Shown here one piece after another: positions 27,034 to 35,184 of a stretch of 64,000 bases of DNA. The first letter of the stretch is position 1. The number at the start of each line of letters is the position of its first letter. Location of the stretch: positions 1-64,000 of the forward strand of contig CAMYJG010000005.1 in the NCBI GenBank assembly GCA_947258695.1, given 5' to 3'. A model generated the notes under the pieces. It was not told the DNA's origin, ran no database searches, and was given only the letters and a program-made list of their open reading frames with translations. The stretch is from an uncultured Ectothiorhodospiraceae bacterium. GTDB taxonomy: Bacteria; Pseudomonadota; Gammaproteobacteria; UBA6429; Thiohalophilaceae. The position numbers and the translations under genes are program-made.

Positions 27034-28347
27034 TTAGTCCTGCTTCCTGAGGAATACTGTTTCGACTATCGCGATGAGTGCCATGCCGGTTATCGCCACA
27101 CCTACTACCAGCGGGTCAGAAATTACTTTGACCCAGAGAAATCCGCCAAGCACCAATAAGTCAAGCATAATTGCTATGACCAGAATAAATAAATTTGCAT
27201 GAATGTCTTTGCGTAAATAGCGCAGTATTCCCCAGTGTACAGCTATATCCATGATCAAATAGAAAATAATCCCCAATGCGGCAATTCGCGACAAGTCAAA
27301 AAATGCTGTCAATATCAGACCAAGAACAACCGTGTAGACAAGTGTATGTTTCTGGATGCTGCCCCGCATTCCGAAATGGCTGTGAGGCACCAGTTTCATT
27401 TCAGTGAGCATGGCGAGCATTCTCGATACTGCAAATATACTGGCAATAATACCGCCAGCTGTGGCCAGCATCGCCAGAATTACCGTAAACCAGAGGCCAT
27501 AATCACCAAGTGCCGGTTTCGCAGCGGCAGCCAGGGAGTAATTTTTCGTTTCAATAATCTCACTCAGTGACAAATTGCTGGCCACTGCAAATCCGACTAA
27601 GGTATAAATCACAACACAAAAGGCAATGGAAATAGTAATGGCTCGGCCAACATTTCGATGCGGGTTTATTAGTTCCGAGCCACTATTGGTGATGGTAGTA
27701 AAACCTTTGAATGCAAGAATTCCTAATGCTGTAGCGGCAAGAAAGCCACTCAACGTAGAGCCAGAACCAGGTATTGGCTGGTTAAAATCTACCGCAATAT
27801 TATCCGCAACCCATATGCCGGCCACACCAAAAATTAAGATGCCGCCTATTTTCAGAAAGCCGATAAAAGACGCCACACTTTGGATTAAGCTATTTGCAGA
27901 TAAATTAATCAGGAAGGCGGCCAATAACAGGCCAACACCTAATACTGGAACCATTATCCCATAGTCGCCTGCATCAAAAAGCTGCAGCGTGTATGAACCA
28001 AAGGTTCGAGCCAGAAAGCTTTGTGCAATCACCATAGAGAAATACATCAGCAGCGCATTAAATGCTGTTGGGAGAGAGCTACCATAGGCTTTGTAGAGGT
28101 ACATGCCAATTCCACCTGCCGAGGGGTAGGCATTAGACATTTTCACATAAGAGTAGGCGCTGAATGAAACAATAAGTGCGGCCGAGAGAAACGCCAGGGG
28201 GAAGAGCACCCCAGTCATTTCAGCCATTTGTCCGGTCAAGGCGAAAATACCGGCCCCAATCATCACGCCAGTTCCTAGAGCGATGGCGCCAATCAGTGTC
28301 AGGCTGTTTTCATGATATTTTGGTACTCTATCTTCTGAATGCTCCAT
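27034..28347 (-). CDS. APC superfamily amino acid permease
   Basis: A 437-residue transporter with about 12 membrane helices. It has the APC signature in helix 1 (GAIALGTGVMIGAGIFALTG) and the helix 3/4 region YLYKAYGSSLPTAFNALLMY. ATG 28347 is preferred over 28359 because GGAG inside the first in-frame codons gives correct spacing. Substrate unknown. It is bracketed by direct repeats of the YHS/HMA-like gene end, and by eye it is richer in G+C than its neighbours, suggesting separate acquisition. A palindrome lies upstream. Confidence 0.85.
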   Translation of the reverse strand: MEHSEDRVPKYHENSLTLIGAIALGTGVMIGAGIFALTGQMAEMTGVLFPLAFLSAALIVSFSAYSYVKMSNAYPSAGGIGMYLYKAYGSSLPTAFNALLMYFSMVIAQSFLARTFGSYTLQLFDAGDYGIMVPVLGVGLLLAAFLINLSANSLIQSVASFIGFLKIGGILIFGVAGIWVADNIAVDFNQPIPGSGSTLSGFLAATALGILAFKGFTTITNSGSELINPHRNVGRAITISIAFCVVIYTLVGFAVASNLSLSEIIETKNYSLAAAAKPALGDYGLWFTVILAMLATAGGIIASIFAVSRMLAMLTEMKLVPHSHFGMRGSIQKHTLVYTVVLGLILTAFFDLSRIAALGIIFYLIMDIAVHWGILRYLRKDIHANLFILVIAIMLDLLVLGGFLWVKVISDPLVVGVAITGMALIAIVETVFLRKQD

Positions 28348-28412
28348 AAAAATCTCCATTTAGTGGCAAACTTATCTTAACGCGCTTTATCGCTTGTTAA
28401 GAACTTATACTA

Positions 28413-28428
28413 TGCAATACATATTGCA
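28413..28428. promoter_or_regulatory. palindrome TGCAATACATATTGCA upstream of the permease
   Basis: A perfect inverted repeat of 7-bp arms with a 2-bp centre. A TATAAG-like -10 on the minus strand lies just downstream (about 28404-28409), so the palindrome covers the -35 area. It is a plausible operator for the permease; the regulator is unknown. Confidence 0.45.
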
Positions 28429-28528
28429 CGAAAACACAATGGAAAAACGGTTATAAATTAATGTAATAAAGTAGTTATCAGTATCTTAATTTTTCTCAGA
28501 ACAAAATACTGTAGCGCGCAATGTTTTT

Positions 28529-29050
28529 TTACTCATGGCATGATCTATTATTCTTATGCTGCTGTTCCAGAGTATCAAGTTCAGTTTCTTCAAAATAATG
28601 TATAAAAGCCCGTTTGAGCTTCTCACCCCAGCCAGTAGCCAGATTTTCACCTGTATTTTCAATGGTTGTTTCAATTTGCTCTATTGTTGCCTCTAATAAA
28701 TCATACGTTATACGAATAGTATTCTTATCAAGAATAACTTCTTTGATGCCCATCATTTTTTTAAGAACAGCATGAATTTTTGTCGCAACATCATCGGGAA
28801 TTGAGGCATCCAGTTTCAAAACTCGGCACCTGATAATACTATTCCCACTCTGTTTCGGAGAAGATTTTCCTGGCAAGCCAGTATATAAATGTGGATTCGC
28901 AGAAAAACGATCCTGACATTGTTGCGAACAAAACGAATATTCAATACCCAGGTATGAAAAAGCGAGCTGACCAATTTCGACTTCCATTTTACAAACAGGA
29001 TCATGCACTGTATTTTTCTGATTCATATCACACCCACAATTCAAGTTCAT
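28529..29050 (-). CDS. YHS-domain protein with HMA-like C-terminal half
   Basis: 173 residues. An N-terminal YHS domain (DPVCKMEVEIGQLAFSYLG; YSFCSQQCQDRF) with metal-binding Cys is followed by a ferredoxin-fold, heavy-metal-associated-like part (VLKLDASIPDDVATKIHAVL...ITYDLLEATIEQIE). The tail is amphipathic and ends NNRSCHE. It overlaps the upstream CBS gene: a start at 29050 overlaps it, while ATG 29026 follows the CBS stop by one base. A metal chaperone or sensor role is inferred. Confidence 0.7.
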   Translation of the reverse strand: MNLNCGCDMNQKNTVHDPVCKMEVEIGQLAFSYLGIEYSFCSQQCQDRFSANPHLYTGLPGKSSPKQSGNSIIRCRVLKLDASIPDDVATKIHAVLKKMMGIKEVILDKNTIRITYDLLEATIEQIETTIENTGENLATGWGEKLKRAFIHYFEETELDTLEQQHKNNRSCHE

Positions 29051-29636
29051 AATGATTCAAAATAGCATTCAATATGTCACTCCGCGTAATCATACCAACT
29101 AATTTTCGTTCATCCATTACTGGCATTGAGCCAATGCGATCTTCAACAAAAAGCCGGGTTATATATCGAATATCTGTTTTACGACTTGCTGTTAATACCT
29201 GCGAAATCATAACATCACTGATTTTACTAGTTGAATTTTCTTCACTCGTACTACCTAATGTTCTGAGAACATCCCGATCAGAAATAATTCCCTGTAATTT
29301 ATACTCCCGGTTAACAACTGGAACATGCCTGAATTTATGTTCATCAAATAATTTAAAAGCCTGTGCAATAGAATTCTCTGGCGATAAAGTAACAACGGGG
29401 GATGACATAATTTGCTCTGCAAAAACAACAGGTTTGTCAGCTTCAACAAAATGCTCGACTTGCTGGTATGAATGTTTAGCCAGTTTAGCATTATTATTTT
29501 CGGTCAGATTTATTCTTTTTTGAATGGCTTTATGTGCTGAATCTATCTCTTCAGTTTTATCGACACGACGTTTTTTAAACAGTTTGTCTGTTGTCATCAG
29601 TTCATGTGCTGTTCGTCCTTCAACGTAAAAAGTCAT
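29028..29636 (-). CDS. CBS-domain pair protein with N-terminal extension
   Basis: A 202-residue protein. The first ~70 residues are charged and helical with no recognised fold. Two CBS domains follow (about 75-130 and 140-195; HVPVVNREYKLQGIISDRDV and SMPVMDERKLVGMITRSDI). It is the second stand-alone CBS protein in this window, and CBS modules recur in such metal/redox islands. It overlaps the downstream YHS gene and follows the patatin gene by 13 bp. Confidence 0.85.
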   Translation of the reverse strand: MTFYVEGRTAHELMTTDKLFKKRRVDKTEEIDSAHKAIQKRINLTENNNAKLAKHSYQQVEHFVEADKPVVFAEQIMSSPVVTLSPENSIAQAFKLFDEHKFRHVPVVNREYKLQGIISDRDVLRTLGSTSEENSTSKISDVMISQVLTASRKTDIRYITRLFVEDRIGSMPVMDERKLVGMITRSDILNAILNHYELELWV

Positions 29637-29649
29637 ACCTGTCTACCAT

Positions 29650-30627
29650 TTAATTTAAATTTTCATACCTGATACCGCATTCTAAATCGCTATTTGAACT
29701 GGCCGGGGACTTTTTAACTTCTTTTATCAGGCTTGTCTTATCATATCTTATAGAATCCAGATAAGGTTCCAACAACTTCATTGTTTGTTGCGAGGTGTTG
29801 TCCAATACCTTCAGGCCGCTATCCGTTGCAGGCCATAATATTTCAGGTAAATCCGGTTCAATGACAACAATAATCGCGTCACAACCACAGGGACATTGCC
29901 TAAAACTAATGGGATCATCTGATAAATACCAGGGACGTTGTTGATAAAGCAACATATTCAACACTTCAATCAAGCTCCATGGCTGCTGTAGTAGTTGTTT
30001 AATTCCTATATTGCCTTTATTGTGTCTGGCAACATGATGAATAATCAGAATATCAAGCTGATGTTTACAGCAAATAGCATCGGTTGGTGAAAGTTCAAGC
30101 AAGGCACCATCACAATATAGTTCATTATTAATTTGCACAGGCTCGTATAACAACGGCGCTGCCGCGCTCGCCACAATGCGTGGTGCAAGTTCACCCCGTT
30201 CAAAAAGAGTCTTGCAACCATGAAGTAAGTTTTTTGCCAGGGTATAAAAGGGAATTTTACAGTCTTCAAACTTTTTAACTTTAAGATGCTGGTAACAAAA
30301 TGCCATGGCCATTCTGGTAGAGGACATTCCACTATAACCGCGGCCTTTACGGAAAAAAAATGAATAACCCATGCGTAAAAATGAAGGAGACCAAAATTGT
30401 TTTGGTGTGATTTTAGATAAGGCCGCTACCCATTCCTGAATAGAAGTCCCACTGGCATAGATGCCACCAACTACCGCGCCGGCACTACATCCCGCCATGG
30501 CTTTTACATTGACGCCCATTTTTTCAAGTGCCAGTAAGAAACCCGTGTGTGCATAAACACCGCGAACACCACCAGAACTCAATACCACGCCGACACGTAG
30601 TTTTGTTAATTTACTTTGTACAGACAT
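29650..30627 (-). CDS. patatin-like phospholipase
   Basis: A 325-residue patatin/RssA-type lipid acyl hydrolase. The oxyanion loop is SSGGVRGVYAHTG, the Ser nucleophile is in GCSAGAVVGG (GxSxG), and the catalytic Asp is in DGALLE (DGA/G). Both dyad residues are present, so activity is likely. ATG 30627 (MSVQSKLTKL) avoids the overlap given by the ORF-track start at 30660. It stands next to lipid and isoprenoid enzymes, consistent with membrane lipid turnover. Confidence 0.88.
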   Translation of the reverse strand: MSVQSKLTKLRVGVVLSSGGVRGVYAHTGFLLALEKMGVNVKAMAGCSAGAVVGGIYASGTSIQEWVAALSKITPKQFWSPSFLRMGYSFFFRKGRGYSGMSSTRMAMAFCYQHLKVKKFEDCKIPFYTLAKNLLHGCKTLFERGELAPRIVASAAAPLLYEPVQINNELYCDGALLELSPTDAICCKHQLDILIIHHVARHNKGNIGIKQLLQQPWSLIEVLNMLLYQQRPWYLSDDPISFRQCPCGCDAIIVVIEPDLPEILWPATDSGLKVLDNTSQQTMKLLEPYLDSIRYDKTSLIKEVKKSPASSNSDLECGIRYENLN

Positions 30628-30637
30628 ATCATCTCTT

Positions 30638-31786
30638 TTATCCACAACGACACCATACACAACTACAGTTTATATGGTTACAACTTTTATCTTTACGTTG
30701 ACTGCGATAACGCCACTTTGCTAACGGTAATAACAAATATTTAACACCACTTAAACCATAATGTTTTTGTAGCGCAGTGTGTGAATCTTTACTTGTCGAC
30801 AATATATCTAAAAATAAACGATAACCCCGGTTACCTAACAAACTAAATAATGCTCGATTCACAATTGAAGCTTTTAATTGATCAGAAAATTCAGTCTGCC
30901 ATAGCGTATTATAGTTCTCACCGTTTAATATACTTTGAGCCGCTAACATCCCGGATGTCATTGCATGACGCATACCAAAACCCCACAGAGTATCCTGAAA
31001 ACCAGCTTGTTCTCCTGCTATTGGATGACCACCATGAACTGCCGATACAGGAATATGGAAATTTCCAGCGCCGCCATGCGATTGTGGGTTAATCATTTTT
31101 AAACCAACTAATCGTTCAAACGCAGCAACAGTACGCTTTACATAAAGCTGTTCATCTTTAAAACCAGAGAACATACAACTTTTTACCGTGCCTCGCCCAT
31201 TCATAATCAACAAATAGGCATATCCTTTGGGTGCAATATGGTCATCACAGATTACCCAAAAACCATCTTCCCTGTCTGTTTCAAAATGATAACCTACCGC
31301 AATAGCATCGGCGGCTTTGGGGCCGATCGCAAGAATACCCGATCCCTTAATGTGTTTAAGTCGGCTATTAAAAATAACTTCAACGCCGAGTTCACGAGCC
31401 TGGTTAAGTAATGCTGTATCCAGACTACCCGGCCCCGGGCCACGTTCAAGAAGATAAAAAAAAGGCTTTTTTTCACTGGAAAGCTTGTAAGCTTTAGCTC
31501 TGTCATCAAAGGCAGTACCCTCATAACAGGGGAGATTTTCAAAATCTACGGATAAGCCATTCCCCTGCATCCATTGCAGTACATCCTGTTCGGTTGTCCA
31601 GTTTTCCAGTCCCTGAAAGTCGCCCTGAAACCGATAACCCACTTCTTTTCGTGCTTCATGCACTTGCACAGGAACCCCCTCTTTTGCCAATGTTATGGCT
31701 GCAGCCAAACCAGATGGCCCGGCACCTGCAATTTGAACAGGTTCTCCGGCTTGAAGTTTTTTTACGCTGTCAGTATTGTTTTTCAT
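30638..31786 (-). CDS. FAD-dependent geranylgeranyl reductase-like oxidoreductase
   Basis: 382 residues. An N-terminal FAD-binding Rossmann motif (VQIAGAGPSGLAAAITLAKEG) is followed by the KxVGxRFxGDFQGLENW segment and GPKAADAIAVGYHFE. A later GEQAGFQDTLWGFGMRHAMTSG matches the GGR family's second FAD motif. Homologues reduce isoprenoid double bonds or act as related lipid hydroxylases. The Cys-rich tail (CNHINCSCVWCRCG) is unusual. It neighbours a lycopene-cyclase-domain gene. Exact substrate unknown. Confidence 0.72.
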   Translation of the reverse strand: MKNNTDSVKKLQAGEPVQIAGAGPSGLAAAITLAKEGVPVQVHEARKEVGYRFQGDFQGLENWTTEQDVLQWMQGNGLSVDFENLPCYEGTAFDDRAKAYKLSSEKKPFFYLLERGPGPGSLDTALLNQARELGVEVIFNSRLKHIKGSGILAIGPKAADAIAVGYHFETDREDGFWVICDDHIAPKGYAYLLIMNGRGTVKSCMFSGFKDEQLYVKRTVAAFERLVGLKMINPQSHGGAGNFHIPVSAVHGGHPIAGEQAGFQDTLWGFGMRHAMTSGMLAAQSILNGENYNTLWQTEFSDQLKASIVNRALFSLLGNRGYRLFLDILSTSKDSHTALQKHYGLSGVKYLLLPLAKWRYRSQRKDKSCNHINCSCVWCRCG

Positions 31787-31826
31787 GATTCATTTATCCG
31801 AAATCAAGTTCGAAATCAAATTCTAT

Positions 31827-32519
31827 CTAATGTGTCTTTCTCCATGTAAAATGCTCATAAACACCCGCCCAGTACATGCCAAACATAATCGCAAACAATA
31901 ATTCCTCCAATGGCATGAATCCAATCATGGCACCGGATAGCGCAGACAAGTTCCACACTTTTTCAATGTATCCCGGTGCGCTCCATTCAAGGCCGAGTAA
32001 AAATATTACATAAAAAAACAGAAATATAATGCCACCTAACCATGTCTTGCGTTTTAAATCGGGGCGACACCAGACATTGGCAAGTGAGCCAATTGCCATT
32101 GCGATGATTGACGGATAAATTGGATTCCAGGGAAAAAAATACAAAAGTGGGAAGCTAACAAATGGTGCAGCAAGCGCTTTATAATGATGGCGATGCAGCG
32201 GTTGCTGACGCTCATGCTCCATCACCTTAACAGGAACCTGTTTATTTAACAGGTTATAAAATACGGCACCCAAACCTCCAATAGCAAAACAAAATATCAG
32301 GCTTTCAATATCAAAGCCGGTGCTTAAAGCAAGATCAAATAAACTGGGCGGACTCCAGTATTCCGGTACAAAAAGCGGCTCAGTCAAACCAAACGGTGTA
32401 GTAAACAGACTAGTCCACAGCATGGTATGTCGATATTGCGGGAAAGCTAAGTAGATCACCAGCCAGGGGATTAAAAAGGCACTCGCCCATAACAACCAGA
32501 TGTACTGTTCATTTATCAT
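31827..32519 (-). CDS. lycopene cyclase domain-containing membrane protein
   Basis: A 230-residue polytopic protein with about six to seven helices. The PLEELLFAIMFGMYWAGVYE segment near the C-terminus and the YxxWL...FLIPWLVIYL start resemble the CrtYc/CrtYd (CarR-type) lycopene cyclase domain. No crtB, crtI or other carotenoid gene lies in the window, so carotene cyclisation is not established and another isoprenoid substrate is possible. 40 bp upstream of the GGR-like gene. Confidence 0.65.
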   Translation of the reverse strand: MINEQYIWLLWASAFLIPWLVIYLAFPQYRHTMLWTSLFTTPFGLTEPLFVPEYWSPPSLFDLALSTGFDIESLIFCFAIGGLGAVFYNLLNKQVPVKVMEHERQQPLHRHHYKALAAPFVSFPLLYFFPWNPIYPSIIAMAIGSLANVWCRPDLKRKTWLGGIIFLFFYVIFLLGLEWSAPGYIEKVWNLSALSGAMIGFMPLEELLFAIMFGMYWAGVYEHFTWRKTH

Positions 32520-32571
32520 TATGTAACAAAACCTCTATTATGTTTATGTTTTAACTTACTATAAACTATGC

Positions 32572-33759
32572 TTACAAATACTTAAGGTAATACAAATACA
32601 ATTTTTCAAACATATTTTTAACCGAGATTAATTTTTTCGAGCGACGGGGGAAAATATTCCAGAAAGGTTGTTTGTCATCGTCGAACATATGTAACCACAT
32701 TGCATCATTTTCCAGGTTCATAATACAGGAAAGTTCATGCCGGTAAGTATGTGTTGGCAGTTTTCCGTTTAACAATGCTTTTATATTTTTTGCCGCTGCT
32801 TGCGATCTCAATTGTGCCATGTGTGCCTGATGCGGCACCCACGGTGGTGGGTTTTCATGGCTTGCGCAATCGCCCGCGGCAAAAACATTTTGCAGACCTT
32901 TGGCTTGCCCAAATTTATCGACATCAATTTGTCCACCTTTTGACACCGGTAAACAGGAATTATGAACCAGCTCAGAACCCGTAATCCCAGGTGAAAAAAG
33001 CACTAAATCGGCTTTACGAAAAGCTCCATCTTGGTCAAGCATACCACCTTTAACAAACTCAACCGGCTCATACCCATAGTCAAGAATAAGCCCTCGTTCC
33101 TGAAGTCTGTCTGTAATTGCGCCTTTCTCATCAGGATCTATATTAGATGAGAAAAAATGAATTTCAAATTTGTCTCTTATCCCTTTCTCTTTCAATGCAT
33201 GATCCAGCAGTCCCGCAGATTCATACATTTGCCCTGCACGGCCAGCAACAAAACCATCCTGCTTATTTATCTTGAATCCAAGATAAATAATAGCCGAGTC
33301 AAACTTTTCTAATTCTGAAACAAATCCTTCCATTGCATCAGGCCCGTCACAAGGTGAGAAAGTATGTTCTTCGGTTCCGGGAATATCATTTTTTAAAAAT
33401 GCAGGACCTGTACCTAAAAATAACACATCATTTTTATAACTTGCATTACGCGATATAACAGTGCGTCCACCATCCTGAATATCAGTCACCACATCATCGA
33501 TGAAATGAATATTTCGTCGTCTCAGAAATGGCCGGATATCAATTGTTATTTGTTTTTTATTTTTTTTGCCTGTAATAAATTCCGGCAGAGCAGGAAAATA
33601 AACAAACTGACCATTACCAATAACTGTAATCTCATAGCGAGAATACAGCCTGCGAAAGAAATACGCAAAAAAAGGAAACATTGGTAAAGTCAGAAAGTAT
33701 TGTATTAAAAATAATGATGCAAAACCGTTACCGACAATAATTATTTTTTTCTTTTTCAT
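32572..33759 (-). CDS. NDH-2-like NAD(P)/FAD-dependent oxidoreductase
   Basis: 395 residues with a two-dinucleotide-fold layout. It opens with IIIVGNGFASLFLIQYF, has LFLGTGPAF in the middle and ends with NVFAAGDCASHENPPP...QAAAKNIKALLNG, the pattern of type II NADH dehydrogenases and sulfide:quinone reductases. The N-terminal GxGxAS and a hydrophobic insert (LTLPMFPFFAYFFRRLY) are atypical. The paired cysteines of sulfide:quinone reductase are not evident, so an NDH-2/ferredoxin-reductase role is more likely. Peripheral membrane. Confidence 0.7.
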   Translation of the reverse strand: MKKKKIIIVGNGFASLFLIQYFLTLPMFPFFAYFFRRLYSRYEITVIGNGQFVYFPALPEFITGKKNKKQITIDIRPFLRRRNIHFIDDVVTDIQDGGRTVISRNASYKNDVLFLGTGPAFLKNDIPGTEEHTFSPCDGPDAMEGFVSELEKFDSAIIYLGFKINKQDGFVAGRAGQMYESAGLLDHALKEKGIRDKFEIHFFSSNIDPDEKGAITDRLQERGLILDYGYEPVEFVKGGMLDQDGAFRKADLVLFSPGITGSELVHNSCLPVSKGGQIDVDKFGQAKGLQNVFAAGDCASHENPPPWVPHQAHMAQLRSQAAAKNIKALLNGKLPTHTYRHELSCIMNLENDAMWLHMFDDDKQPFWNIFPRRSKKLISVKNMFEKLYLYYLKYL

Positions 33760-33829
33760 TATTTTGTTCCGTTATAAATTTTTTAATACACGCAATTTGT
33801 TAGCTCAAAGTAACATTTGTATTTATGAG

Positions 33830-33861
33830 ATTGCTTCACCCTGAAAAACAGGGTTTGCAAT
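33830..33861. terminator. hairpin ATTGC..ACCCTG/CAGGGT..GCAAT
   Basis: Nested arms (ATTGC/GCAAT outside, ACCCTG/CAGGGT inside) around an A-rich loop, in the 153-bp gap between the DUF5676 gene and the NDH-2-like gene. It could terminate the upstream unit or be a regulatory stem. Confidence 0.45.
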
Positions 33862-33912
33862 GATAATGTAATCTCTTTTTTATATCGTTATTTCTTTACG
33901 CTGTTAATATTG

Positions 33913-34179
33913 CTAATCTTTAGCACATTTAACGACACAGACGTTATATATCGATACCCAGATTAAGGCGAAGTACCAGCCATAGGCATAGCTTTCGATC
34001 ACACCAAGAAAGAAACTTTTCCAGCTCAACCAGACAAAACCCGGTAAAAGTTTTTGCCATGCCTGAAACATGGCATGTTCAGGAAATAGCAGGTCAAAAC
34101 CAACACACAATGAAAAAGAAATGGCTAAAAACAGACTTGTGGCATGTCCCACAGCGATAAGTGAAATTCGTTGATTCAT
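33913..34179 (-). CDS. DUF5676 family small membrane protein
   Basis: 88 residues with two strong hydrophobic segments (VGHATSLFLAISFSLCVGFDLLF; WYFALIWVSIYNVCVV) and the family spacing WLSWKSFFLGVIESYAYGWY...YN. DUF5676 proteins commonly accompany YHS and heavy-metal efflux genes. Its start overlaps the preceding YHS gene by 4 bp (translational coupling). Function unknown. Confidence 0.75.
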   Translation of the reverse strand: MNQRISLIAVGHATSLFLAISFSLCVGFDLLFPEHAMFQAWQKLLPGFVWLSWKSFFLGVIESYAYGWYFALIWVSIYNVCVVKCAKD

Positions 34180-34475
34180 GATGACTCTCCTTGTTGTTGT
34201 GAATGTAAAAAATTTTGCGGACTGGCTTCAAATTTATCCAGACAATTTCGGGAACAAAAACGATACAGTGATCCTTCATGCATCATCCCGTAACCTTTGT
34301 CTGTATCAACTTTCATTCCACAAACAGGATCAATGTGATTAGGAGTGGTGTTGTCTGTTTTATTTTTTTCAGCATCGTGATCATGGCTTCCATGAATCAT
34401 ATGTGCACCACAACCGTAACGCATCATAAAATAAAACAATCCCGCAAATATCAATAATGAGAGTAGTCCATCCAT
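34176..34475 (-). CDS. membrane-anchored YHS-domain protein
   Basis: 99 residues: one N-terminal helix (LLSLLIFAGLFYFMMRYG), a His-rich linker (HMIHGSHDHD), then a YHS domain (DPVCGMKVDTDKGYGMMHEG; YRFCSRNCLDKFEA). Cysteines suit metal binding. It overlaps the DUF5676 gene by 4 bp. A second YHS protein is encoded at 28529. A metal-handling role is inferred from family and context. Confidence 0.82.
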   Translation of the reverse strand: MDGLLSLLIFAGLFYFMMRYGCGAHMIHGSHDHDAEKNKTDNTTPNHIDPVCGMKVDTDKGYGMMHEGSLYRFCSRNCLDKFEASPQNFLHSQQQGESS

Positions 34476-34512
34476 ATTATTTACCTCCTATATATTTGGT
34501 TTTAATCAATTA

Positions 34513-35178
34513 TCAAAGTTCCCCTTCGACCTTCACATAAAGAAAATTTTTCCATTGGTTCATCGGTGGAAAAAACATGGGTGTCCGAGATGCATACTCC
34601 TGATAAGATTGGTTAAATTTTTGTTTCACAGCAGCTTCTTCGGAACGAGATAAATGCACATACGCATAGATCAGAATCGGCGCCATAATAACCGTAAGCA
34701 ATGTCGGCCATTGAATCAGAAAACCCGTGATAATCAGAAACAAGCCCGTGTATTGCGGATGTCTCGCATACGCATAAACGCCATCGGTCACAAGTTTGTC
34801 ATGTGCGCCGTGAATCTGTCGCCAGCCTTTGGACATTAATGTATAGCCTGCTATTAGAAATAATAAACTTAGACCCATAACAATTATCCAGGCAAGAGTT
34901 GACCCACCAAATACAACAACCCATAAATGTCCGTACATATGGCTAAATGGTTGCAATACCGGATATGCTTCACCTAACCAGCCGGTTAATAAATATATTG
35001 TCAACGGGAAGCCATACATCTCGGTAAACAAGGCAACCAGAAAAGCAGTCACAACACCCATATTTCGCCATTCTTTTATTTTTTTAGGTTTTATAAAACT
35101 TAAAATAAAGAACAAAAACAATCCTATATTAAAAGCAGCGATAACCCACATTCCATACGCATATTCTTCTGACATCAC
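34513..35178 (-). CDS. isoprenylcysteine carboxyl methyltransferase (ICMT/PEMT-like) family protein
   Basis: 221 residues with five to six membrane helices. The C-terminal catalytic signature is RHPQYTGLFLIITGFLIQWP followed by SRSEEAAVKQKFNQSYQEYASRTPMFFP. This SAM-dependent family methylates lipids or membrane thiols. In bacteria, members act on isoprenoid or phospholipid head groups, but this one is uncharacterised. It sits 6 bp upstream of the CFA synthase start on the same strand. Confidence 0.82.
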   Translation of the reverse strand: MMSEEYAYGMWVIAAFNIGLFLFFILSFIKPKKIKEWRNMGVVTAFLVALFTEMYGFPLTIYLLTGWLGEAYPVLQPFSHMYGHLWVVVFGGSTLAWIIVMGLSLLFLIAGYTLMSKGWRQIHGAHDKLVTDGVYAYARHPQYTGLFLIITGFLIQWPTLLTVIMAPILIYAYVHLSRSEEAAVKQKFNQSYQEYASRTPMFFPPMNQWKNFLYVKVEGEL

Positions 35179-35184
35179 ATTCTC

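Noticed and set aside
27235-27964. Plus-strand ORFs inside the APC permease
   Set aside because: Antisense shadows with no family features.
32572-33759. Sulfide:quinone oxidoreductase
   Set aside because: The expected redox cysteines are not evident; an NDH-2-like assignment fits better.
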